From CAZHFW01 sp964531675 (GTDB taxonomy: Bacteria > Planctomycetota > Phycisphaerae > Phycisphaerales > UBA1924), in assembly GCA_964531675.1 (NCBI GenBank), contig CAZHFW010000021.1, positions 7,661-71,660 on the forward strand: a stretch of 64,000 bases of DNA, read 5' to 3'. Below, piece after piece: positions 38,402 through 45,384 of the stretch. The notes under the pieces are model-generated. The model searched no databases. It saw only the letters and a list, made by a program, of their open reading frames with translations, and was not told the DNA's origin. Position 1 is the stretch's first letter. Every line of letters begins with the position of its first letter. A program made the translations under genes and the position numbers.

Positions 38402-39268
38402 ATGGTGACGCCGACCTCGACCCAACCGACCATCGACCCCGTCATGGGCCAACACCCCCGCGATGCATCATCTCGCACCATCGAACTCACCGGCTGGGCG
38501 GGCGAGCCTGTCCGCGCGTCGCTGATCGAGCAGGGTGCCGGCCCGGCCTTCCTCTTCCTGCACGGGTTGGTCGGACTCAACGAACACTGGCTCGACGTGG
38601 TGCGCAAGGCCAGCAGCCGCACGCATTGCGTGATGCTCGAGCTCCCGTTGCTCCAGCTCCGCGGCGATGACTGCTCCATCGCGGGCGTGACCGAGCTGAC
38701 GATCCGCTTCATCGAGCAGTACCTGCGCAAGCCCGGGACCTTGCCCCCCATCGTGGTGGGCAACTCCTTCGGCGGGCACGTCGCGCTCCGCGTCGCGCTG
38801 GACCGCCCCGAGCTTGTCCGAGGCCTGGTCCTCGCGGGCTCCTCGGGCCTCATCGAGAAGTCGATGGTCCGCGAGGTGCAGATCCGCCCGAGCCGTGAGT
38901 GGCTCTCGGAGAAGATCGGCGAGCTCTTCCATGACCGCTCCAAGATGCGCGAGGCCGACCTCGACCGCGCGTTTGCGGAACTCTCCCAGCGAGGCAGCGC
39001 CCGCGCGATGATCAAGCTCTCTCGTTCGGCCCGCCGCAATCACCTGGGCAAGAAGATCGGGAACATCACCCGTCCCACGCTCCTGATCTGGGGCAAGCAG
39101 GACATCGTCACGCCCCCGGAGGCGGCCGAGCAGTTCCTCAAGCTCATCCCGGATTCGCGGATCGTCTGGCTCGAGCCCTGCGGGCACGCCCCCATGATGG
39201 AGTGCCCCGAGCCCTTCGCCGACGCCCTTCTGGGATTCGCCGACGAGCTGGCGTCCAAGGGTCTCTGA
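38402..39268 (+). CDS. Alpha/beta hydrolase
   Basis: The 288-residue protein has the fold's hallmark motifs: LFLHGLVGLNEHWLDVV (oxyanion side), VVGNSFGGHVALRVA with the nucleophile Ser (residue about 122), Asp in WGKQDIVTPPEAA and His in EPCGHAPMME. It resembles the large family of esterases, lipases and C-C hydrolases; the substrate is unknown. A longer leader separates it from the TACTAT/TACACT boxes upstream, and CGGAGA sits 6 bases before the ATG. The GH3-family gene follows after 78 bases, so the two may work together. Confidence 0.87.
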   Translation: MVTPTSTQPTIDPVMGQHPRDASSRTIELTGWAGEPVRASLIEQGAGPAFLFLHGLVGLNEHWLDVVRKASSRTHCVMLELPLLQLRGDDCSIAGVTELTIRFIEQYLRKPGTLPPIVVGNSFGGHVALRVALDRPELVRGLVLAGSSGLIEKSMVREVQIRPSREWLSEKIGELFHDRSKMREADLDRAFAELSQRGSARAMIKLSRSARRNHLGKKIGNITRPTLLIWGKQDIVTPPEAAEQFLKLIPDSRIVWLEPCGHAPMMECPEPFADALLGFADELASKGL

Positions 39269-39346
39269 TCCGCTGCTTCCGCTCGGTTCCTGTTTGCCGC
39301 GACCGATCGGGGCAAGGCAACGCATTCCCGTGAGGCGATCCCTGTC

Positions 39347-40966
39347 ATGAGCTGGACTTCTCTTGTTGGCCTCGGTCTCTCCACCTACCTGTCCCAGCGA
39401 CGCAGGCTGCTTTCCGACCTGAAGCACTGGCAGGAGAACTCGGCCCGCATCCAGCGCGCCCAGCTCCGCGAGCTGCTCCGCCAGGCCTCCGGCACCGAGA
39501 TCGGACGCACGCACAACTTCGCGCGGATCGCCGAGCTCGACGACCGCGCCATGCTCGACGCCTACCGCGTCGAGATCCCTCTGGCCGACTGGTACCGCTA
39601 TCGCACCCAGATCGCCCGCATGCGTGAAGAGGCCGAGGCCGATGTGCTCTGGCCGGGGCTGGTCCGCGACTTTGCGCAGACCTCGGGCACCACCGCGGGC
39701 GACAAGTACATCCCCGTCTCCGAAGCGATGCTCGCCTCCAATCGCAAGGCGAGCTTCGACATCTTCGCCAACGCCGAACGTTTCGGCATCCCCCTCACCA
39801 AACTCCTGGGAGGCAAGAGCCTCTTCCTCGGCGGTTCGACCAACCTTTCGACTTCCGAGAAGGGCATCCGCACCGGCGATCTCTCGGGCATCGTGACGCG
39901 CCTGATCTTCTGGCCGGTCACCGAGATCTACCTCCCGGGCCCCGAGATCGCGCTGATGAGCCACTGGCCGAGCAAGCTCGACGCCATGGCCCGTCTGTGC
40001 GTCGAGCAGGACGTCCGCATGGTCTCGGGCGTTCCCTCGTGGGCCATCGTGCTCTTCGAAAAGATCGTCGCGCTGGCCAAGGAGCGAGGCCGCAGCGCCA
40101 GCTGCCTCCGCGATGTGTGGCCCAACTTCCAGCTCTTCGTCCACGGCGGCGTGAAGTACCCGCCCTTTGAGCAGAAGGTGAAGCAGGTCTGGTCGGGAAG
40201 CGACATCGACGTGCCGCACCGCCTGGAGCTCTACCCCGCCAGCGAGGGCTTTGTCGCGATCCAGGACACGCCGGGCGATCCGGGCCTGCGCCTGAACGTC
40301 GACATGGGCATGTTCTACGAGTTCGTCCCGCTCGAGGACATCGACAAGCCCGACGCGCCCGCCTTCACCTGCGAGCAGGTCGAGAAGGGCCAGAAGTACG
40401 TCGTCTGCATGAGCACCTGCGCCGGTCTGTGGCGCTACATCCTCGGTGACGTGGTCGTCTTTGAGACCCTCCCCGCCGACCTGGACAGCCGGGGTGGTGA
40501 AGGACCGTGCCGCCTCCGCATCGTCGGACGCCATCGCCACTTTATGAACGCCTTCGGCGAGAACCTGATCGGCGAGCACATCGAGAATGCGGTGGTCACC
40601 GCTGCCAAGGCCTCGGGCCTGGCGGTGGGGGAGTTCACCGCTTCCCCGGTCTACCCCGCCGAGGGTCGCCGGGCGGGCATGGAGCTGGTCGTCGAACTCG
40701 AAGCCTTCTCCTCGGCCACCCCGGACAAGCTCGGCCGGTTCCAGCACGCCTTCGACGAGGCCCTCAAGGCCCAGAACGTCGACTACACCACCAAGCGCAC
40801 CGACGGCGTGGGCATGGCCCCGCCCACCATCACGCCGGTCGCGGTCGGGACCTTCCACAAATGGATGGAGTCCCGCGGCAAGCTCGGCGGCCAGCACAAG
40901 TGTCCCCGCTGTTCCAACGGCCGGGAGATCCTGGAGGCCGTCCTGCAGGTCGCCCGCTCTGTGTAG
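39347..40966 (+). CDS. GH3-family acyl-adenylate-forming protein
   Basis: The 539-residue protein has the ATP-binding motif SGTTAGDKYIPVS (about residues 114-126), YPASEGF near 295 and YILGDVVVFETL near 365, all matching the GH3 (auxin-responsive promoter) superfamily. Plant members join amino acids to jasmonate or auxin; bacterial ones are uncharacterised in most cases. The final CPRC motif near the C-terminus is unusual. The gene is preceded by a hydrolase gene and followed by a small membrane protein gene. The start at 39347 follows GAGGCG. Confidence 0.88.
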   Translation: MSWTSLVGLGLSTYLSQRRRLLSDLKHWQENSARIQRAQLRELLRQASGTEIGRTHNFARIAELDDRAMLDAYRVEIPLADWYRYRTQIARMREEAEADVLWPGLVRDFAQTSGTTAGDKYIPVSEAMLASNRKASFDIFANAERFGIPLTKLLGGKSLFLGGSTNLSTSEKGIRTGDLSGIVTRLIFWPVTEIYLPGPEIALMSHWPSKLDAMARLCVEQDVRMVSGVPSWAIVLFEKIVALAKERGRSASCLRDVWPNFQLFVHGGVKYPPFEQKVKQVWSGSDIDVPHRLELYPASEGFVAIQDTPGDPGLRLNVDMGMFYEFVPLEDIDKPDAPAFTCEQVEKGQKYVVCMSTCAGLWRYILGDVVVFETLPADLDSRGGEGPCRLRIVGRHRHFMNAFGENLIGEHIENAVVTAAKASGLAVGEFTASPVYPAEGRRAGMELVVELEAFSSATPDKLGRFQHAFDEALKAQNVDYTTKRTDGVGMAPPTITPVAVGTFHKWMESRGKLGGQHKCPRCSNGREILEAVLQVARSV

Positions 40967-41044
40967 ATCTTGTTTGGAATCTATTTGGGCTTCCGCACGG
41001 ATTTACGGAAGGACCCCTATGCTTGGCCGAAGGAAGATCTGGTC

Positions 41045-41752
41045 ATGAAGACCCGTCGGAAGAAAGCTGGCAAGCGGGAGCGATCGGAGGATCAGCTGCG
41101 CCTGCCCGCCCCGGGACTTGCGGTCAAAGTCCTCGCCGCTGGCTGCCTGAGCATGGCTGCCATCGCAGGCGGTCTTGCGATCTATCTCGATCGCGACAGC
41201 GCCTCGGCCCCCGCCGCCATCCGCACGACCGCGGTCGCGCAGGGCGTCGTGCTGGCCGAGCCCTACCCGATGGTCATCGAACAGAGCACCAAGGGCCCTC
41301 CCCGGGTCACCCTGCTCAAGGACTCCGGTGCCGGCGACGCCACCCGCAAGGTGCAGCAGCTCGATGGCGAGACCGTCCGCGTCGCGGGCCGTCGCCTGAA
41401 CGACAGCCCCCGCCCCCTGATTGAAGTCTTCGATGCCTCCAGCATCGCTCCCGCGGAGAGCTTTGACTCCGTGGTGAATGCCGCGGCCAAGCGTCAGACG
41501 CTCGGCGACACCGTGGTCACCGGTCAGATCGCCTCCGCGGTCAACGCGGGCGATCCCCCCATGCTCGCGGCTCCCGACGGCGCGGGCGGCGTGCGGTACT
41601 ACCTGCTCGCCACCGAAGGCGGCGGGCGTCTGGACCCCGCGGTCATCCGCACCCTGCGCGGTCAGATCGAGGCCGCCGGTCGTCTGGAACGCGTCGGTGA
41701 TCTCTGGATCCTCCGCGTCAATCCGCGGAACCTCCGAGCCGGCCAGGGCTGA
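41045..41752 (+). CDS. Single-pass membrane protein of unknown function
   Basis: The 235-residue protein has a basic N-terminus (RRKKAGKRERSE), one membrane segment at about 21-43 (VKVLAAGCLSMAAIAGGLAI) and a beta-rich extracytoplasmic part. No family is recognised. The frame is open 75 bases earlier, but ATG 41045, with GGAAG 6-10 bases before it, gives the usual basic start before a membrane helix. It lies 78 bases after the GH3 gene and ends at a strong terminator. Confidence 0.65.
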   Translation: MKTRRKKAGKRERSEDQLRLPAPGLAVKVLAAGCLSMAAIAGGLAIYLDRDSASAPAAIRTTAVAQGVVLAEPYPMVIEQSTKGPPRVTLLKDSGAGDATRKVQQLDGETVRVAGRRLNDSPRPLIEVFDASSIAPAESFDSVVNAAAKRQTLGDTVVTGQIASAVNAGDPPMLAAPDGAGGVRYYLLATEGGGRLDPAVIRTLRGQIEAAGRLERVGDLWILRVNPRNLRAGQG

Positions 41753-41812
41753 CTTCGAACGAGCCGGGGCTGAGCGGCCCGCGTCGTGCGCAAACTCATG
41801 GTCGTGGACAGC

Positions 41813-41838
41813 AGGGCCGGTGACGGCCCTTCTTTTTT
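41813..41838 (+). terminator. Intrinsic terminator after the 41045-41752 gene
   Basis: The 7-bp stem AGGGCCG/CGGCCCT with GTGA loop is followed by TCTTTTTT. It separates the GH3 region from nuoH, so nuoH needs its own promoter. Confidence 0.93.
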
Positions 41839-41851
41839 CCCGCCAAGGGCC

Positions 41852-41857
41852 TAACCT
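41852..41857 (+). promoter_or_regulatory. Putative -10 element (TAACCT) of nuoH
   Basis: Eight bases separate the hexamer from the ATG at 41866, directly behind the terminator of the gene before. Confidence 0.5.
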
Positions 41858-41865
41858 GAAGGGTC

Positions 41866-43227
41866 ATGATGAACCCCGCCCTGACGCTCGCCCAGACCCC
41901 GTCGTGGGTCACCGCTCAGAACCTGGTCAGCTTCCTGCTGATCGCGGCCATCCTGAACGTGAATCTGATCTGCATCGCGTACTTCATCTACATCGAGCGC
42001 AAGATGGCGGCGTACATCCAGGACCGCCTCGGCCCCAACCGCGTGGGCTTCGACTTCGGCCTCCCCTTCATGCCCAAGTTCCTCCGGCGCTGCTGGGGTC
42101 TGGGTCAGTCGCTCGCCGACGGCATCAAGCTCTTCGTGAAGGAGGACTACACGCCCGAACGCGTGGACAAGATCCTCTTCACCCTCGCTCCCGCGATCAT
42201 CGTGATCCCCGCCCTCATGGCCTTTGCGGTCATCCCGTTCGGCGGCACCTGGAACTGCCCGACCTTCACGATCCCCGTGCTCGACTGGACCGTCCAGGGC
42301 GGACCGGTGCAGGTGCAGGGCCTGGTCGCCAACGTCGGCGTCTTCTACGTGCTCGCGGTCGCGGCCCTTGGCGTCTACGGCGTCACCCTCGGCGGCTGGG
42401 CGTCCAACAACAAGTACGCGTTCCTCGGCGGCCTTCGCGCCACCGCCCAGATGATCTCCTACGAGATCCCCATGGGCCTCATGCTCCTCTCGGCGCTCCT
42501 GGTGACGCGCTCGCTCATGCCCCAGGACATCATCCGCCATCAGGTGGAGAACGGCTGGCTGATCTTCTCCCAGCCCGTCGCCGGCGCGATCTTCCTCATC
42601 GCCCTCATCGCCGAGGCCAACCGCGCTCCCTTCGACAACCCCGAGTGCGAGCAGGAACTCGTCGGCGGTTACCACACCGAATACACCTCGATGCGCTACG
42701 GCCTGTTCATGCTCGCCGAGTATGGGCACGTGCTCAACGCCTCCGCCTTCTTCTCGCTGATGTTCCTGGGCGGGTACCAGCTCCCGGGCATCCCGGGCCT
42801 GCAGCCTGACGACACGCACATCCTGGCGGTCCTGGCCAAGATCACCGTCTACTTCGTCAAGATCTTCCTGATGGCGGGGTTCATCATGCTCGTCCGCTGG
42901 ACGATCCCGCGTCTGCGTTTCGATCAGGTCATGTCAATGGCCTGGGGCGGCGTGATCCCGATCTCCCTGCTCATCGTCGTCGCGACCAGCTTCATGGTGT
43001 ACTTCAACGCCACCGGCATCGTCCCGATGGTGCTGATGAACGTCGGCCTCATCGCGATCATCTACCTGCTCACGCCTCTGATGCCCAAGGCCGAGGCCAA
43101 CCGCAGGATCCCGCTCTACGGCTCACGCTTCAGCCCCATGCCAGGCGAGTTCGTCAGCGCCCGCCCGACCCACGCCATGGCGCTCGAAGACCGCCCCGTG
43201 CAGGGAACCATCGATCCGGTGCGGTGA
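41866..43227 (+). CDS. nuoH: NADH-quinone oxidoreductase subunit H
   Basis: The 453-residue protein has the subunit-H signatures IERKMAAYIQDRLGPNRVG, QSLADGIKLFVKED, AQMISYEIPMGL, EANRAPFDNPECEQELVGGY and HTEYTSMRYGLFMLAEY. It anchors the arm of complex I in the membrane and forms part of the quinone site. It is longer than E. coli NuoH (325 residues) because of a longer N-terminal part, extra loops and a C-terminal tail of about 30 residues. It is not in a nuo operon: no other nuo gene is in the window, and a terminator precedes it. Confidence 0.96.
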   Translation: MMNPALTLAQTPSWVTAQNLVSFLLIAAILNVNLICIAYFIYIERKMAAYIQDRLGPNRVGFDFGLPFMPKFLRRCWGLGQSLADGIKLFVKEDYTPERVDKILFTLAPAIIVIPALMAFAVIPFGGTWNCPTFTIPVLDWTVQGGPVQVQGLVANVGVFYVLAVAALGVYGVTLGGWASNNKYAFLGGLRATAQMISYEIPMGLMLLSALLVTRSLMPQDIIRHQVENGWLIFSQPVAGAIFLIALIAEANRAPFDNPECEQELVGGYHTEYTSMRYGLFMLAEYGHVLNASAFFSLMFLGGYQLPGIPGLQPDDTHILAVLAKITVYFVKIFLMAGFIMLVRWTIPRLRFDQVMSMAWGGVIPISLLIVVATSFMVYFNATGIVPMVLMNVGLIAIIYLLTPLMPKAEANRRIPLYGSRFSPMPGEFVSARPTHAMALEDRPVQGTIDPVR

Positions 43228-43317
43228 TCGCAGAGGCAGGAGAAAAGAGGCACCGGGGACTGGGCACTGGTGCGGAGAGCCCGCAAGTGCGCCGCGCGTT
43301 TGTGCCTTTGAGCGCAT

Positions 43318-43346
43318 CCTGGATTGACCGAAGCGGTCAATCCAGG
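43318..43346. repeat. Perfect 13-bp inverted repeat after nuoH
   Basis: CCTGGATTGACCG and CGGTCAATCCAGG flank an AAG loop, 91 bases after the nuoH stop. There is no T tract, so it could be an operator, an mRNA-stabilising hairpin or a terminator of a different kind. Confidence 0.6.
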
Positions 43347-43388
43347 CGTGGTGTCCACCAGCGTGTGATGCGATCCGCGTGTTTACCG

Positions 43389-43451
43389 TTCATCGCTTCA
43401 TCGCTTCATCGCTTCATCGCTTCATCGCTTCATCGCTTCATCGCTTCATCG
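43389..43451. repeat. Octamer tandem repeat (TTCATCGC), 7.9 units, cut by the gap
   Basis: Seven full copies and a partial copy of the 8-base unit stand head to tail up to the run of N. On the other strand the unit is GCGATGAA. Its true length is unknown because the assembly breaks inside or next to it. Confidence 0.93.
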
Positions 43452-43551
43452 NNNNNNNNNNNNNNNNNNNNNNNNNNNNNNNNNNNNNNNNNNNNNNNNN
43501 NNNNNNNNNNNNNNNNNNNNNNNNNNNNNNNNNNNNNNNNNNNNNNNNNNN
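43452..43551. other. Assembly gap (100 N)
   Basis: Exactly 100 N, the common placeholder for a gap of unknown size. Octamer repeats on both sides indicate that the assembler failed at a repetitive array. Confidence 0.98.
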
Positions 43552-43583
43552 CTTCGTGCCTCCGTGCCTCCGTGCCTCCGTGC
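43552..43583. repeat. Octamer tandem repeat (CTCCGTGC), 4 units
   Basis: Four units: CTTCGTGC then three CTCCGTGC. On the - strand this is GCACGGAG three times then GCACGAAG, starting 8 bases after the stop of the 43592-45001 gene. Confidence 0.9.
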
Positions 43584-43591
43584 CTTCCCCC

Positions 43592-45001
43592 TCACTGCAT
43601 CGGCCGCAGTTCGCTGGGCACGGGCAGGATGAACGACGTGGGCAGCACGTAGTTGCGGCCCTGGTAGATCGTGGAGCGTCCCGAGAGTTCGACGACCGTG
43701 TTGTCGCCGCGGGACCAGAAGAGCTGCTCCAGACGTTCCAGGGTCTTGCAAGGCAGGAGCACGAAGGGCTGCGACTGTGACGCGGCATCGTTGTCGATGC
43801 TGAACGCCAGTTCGCCGCCGCGGAGGCGGACGATCCGCCCGCGCTTGCTGCTCAGGACGGTGCCTTCGGCGACCAGCCCGCGCGGGGGCGGCGCGACGAC
43901 CGGTTCGGCCGGCGGGGTCTTCTTGGCGACCGGCGGCGCGGTGGGCGCCAGCGGCCTGGCTTCCGACATGCCCCGGCGCTGCTGGAGGTCCTTGATCAGG
44001 TCATCAACCGACGGATCCGCCGCTTCGACCGCCGACGCGGTCTTGTGTTCGACCTTGGCTTCCGCCTTGGGTTCGGCCTGGGGTTCCGTTTTGGACTGGG
44101 GCTTGGCGTTCTTTGCGGGCTGCGCGGCGCTGGTCTCGGCGGCCTCGGGCGTGTTGGGCGCGACGGAGAAGAGGCTGACCAGGATGTACTCGCGGCCGAG
44201 GTAGTTGAACACCTCGCCTGTGATGGTCACGAGCGTGTCCGGGTACGCGACCGGCTTGTCGGTCGGTTCGGAGGCTGTTGCGGAGTTGGCGCCGAGCTGG
44301 GCTTCAAGCTGCGTGAGCTTGCTGTTGGGCAGCAGGATCGCGGGGCGCTCGCGCTTGCTCGTGGTGGACTTGTTGAAGGAGATGACCCACTCGCCGGTGG
44401 GGGCCTTGATGAGTGTGCCGGTGCGACGGAGCAGGAACTTGCCCTCGCCATAGCGGCCGCCGGTGGGGACGCCGATGTCATCGACGCCGATCTTGGGCGC
44501 GGGCATCGCGGGGCGGACCGGCGCGGGGCGCGCGTTCACGGGCGGGTTGTTCCGCCGGGGAGCAATGGGAGCCGCATCCTTGCTGGCGGCGTCCTGCTGC
44601 TTGGCGACTTCATCCACCGCCTTCGACTTGGTCGGATCCGCGGCCTTGTCGGCGGGCTTCTCAGTTGGCTTGTCGGCGGGCTGCTCGGCAGGCTTTTCCG
44701 CGGGAGGCGTCTCGGGCTTGGGCTCGGCCTTGGGAGCATCCTTCGGCTGGCCTTCGGCGGGCTTGGTCTCCGGCGGCTTCTGAGGCTGATTGCCGGGTTG
44801 CGCGCCGGGTTGGGTGCCAGGAGCTGCGGGGGGCTGAATCGGGGGCTGCTCGCCGGGCTTGGGAGCGTTGCCCGGCGTCTGCTCAGGCTGGAGGGCCAGC
44901 GCGGGCCAGGACGCGCCCGCCAGAGCCATGATCGCGGCGGCCCGGGCCAGCCCGGAGGCGAGGGAACGGCTGCGCGCGTGAACTTGCCTGTCTGCCTTCA
45001 T
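43592..45001 (-). CDS. Secreted low-complexity protein with two related C-terminal domains
   Basis: The 469-residue protein has a signal peptide (ending near ALA, residue about 36), then a Pro/Lys/Glu/Ala-rich stretch to about residue 140. Two related beta domains follow: residues about 165-265 with GEVFNYLGREYILVSLF, and about 360-460 with GRSTIYQGRNYVLPTSFIL. Each has an FNKSTTSKR-/SFKLL-like run and an LLPNSKLTQLE or LLPCKTLERLE helix, so it looks like an internal duplication. A second Pro/Lys-rich linker sits between them. The protein is likely in the periplasm or on the envelope. CAGGAGG precedes the ATG at 45001. Confidence 0.68.
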   Translation of the reverse strand: MKADRQVHARSRSLASGLARAAAIMALAGASWPALALQPEQTPGNAPKPGEQPPIQPPAAPGTQPGAQPGNQPQKPPETKPAEGQPKDAPKAEPKPETPPAEKPAEQPADKPTEKPADKAADPTKSKAVDEVAKQQDAASKDAAPIAPRRNNPPVNARPAPVRPAMPAPKIGVDDIGVPTGGRYGEGKFLLRRTGTLIKAPTGEWVISFNKSTTSKRERPAILLPNSKLTQLEAQLGANSATASEPTDKPVAYPDTLVTITGEVFNYLGREYILVSLFSVAPNTPEAAETSAAQPAKNAKPQSKTEPQAEPKAEAKVEHKTASAVEAADPSVDDLIKDLQQRRGMSEARPLAPTAPPVAKKTPPAEPVVAPPPRGLVAEGTVLSSKRGRIVRLRGGELAFSIDNDAASQSQPFVLLPCKTLERLEQLFWSRGDNTVVELSGRSTIYQGRNYVLPTSFILPVPSELRPMQ

Positions 45002-45182
45002 GCCCCGGCCTCCTGTCAAACACCAATCGGACGCCGGGCATCCTAACCCCCAGCATTGGCGCGTGCCGGGGAATGGCGTGCCGGGGTTTGTGGCGTTGGG
45101 CGGGGCCCATCTGAGGGCACAAGGCGGGCTGCAGAAGCGGGGAGGGCGTTGACCCCCGCCCGGGCTGGTCGTAACGTCCTGT

Positions 45183-45206
45183 CCGGCCCTCTTTCGGGAG
45201 GGTCGG
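45183..45206. repeat. Hairpin just upstream of the tRNA gene
   Basis: CCGGCCCTC and GAGGGTCGG (9 bp with one G-T pair) close over TTTCGG and end 5 bases before the tRNA. It could be a processing or termination element. Confidence 0.4.
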
Positions 45207-45211
45207 ACCCC

Positions 45212-45292
45212 GGTCGGGTGCCAGAGTGGTCAAATGGAGCGGATTGCAAATCCGTTGCGCAAGCTTCGTGGGTTCGAATCCCACCCCGACCT
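45212..45292 (+). tRNA. tRNA-Cys (GCA), class II-like shape
   Basis: A cloverleaf can be drawn by hand: acceptor GGTCGGG/CCCGACC (45212-45218, 45285-45291), D-arm CCA/TGG with an A-G mismatch at the base, anticodon stem GCGGA/TCCGT with loop TTGCAAA and anticodon GCA at 45246-45248, T-stem GTGGG/CCCAC with loop TTCGAAT. The discriminator base is T, as expected for Cys. CCA is not encoded. Between the anticodon stem and the T-stem lie 12 bases (TGCGCAAGCTTC) instead of 4-5, and the D-arm looks like that of Ser or Leu tRNAs. See the finding. Confidence 0.9.
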
Positions 45293-45384
45293 TTCCGCCG
45301 CGTCCGCTCTGATCGACATCCCTGTCGGCCGAGCCCGCGGCGTTCGGCGTTTTGACACGCCCGGTTTCCGGAGGACCACGACCC

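Noticed and set aside
38468..40897. 809-codon open frame on the - strand across the hydrolase and GH3 genes
   Set aside because: It is antisense to two well-supported genes and has no motif of its own.
43389..43583. CRISPR array
   Set aside because: The repeats are directly joined 8-base units with no spacers, and no cas gene is near.
43224..43788. Several short open frames crossing the N run
   Set aside because: They depend on unknown bases and octamer repeats and cannot be genes.
45212..45292. Selenocysteine or suppressor tRNA
   Set aside because: The long variable region suggests it, but the anticodon is GCA, not TCA, and the acceptor arm has the usual 7 pairs with T as discriminator.
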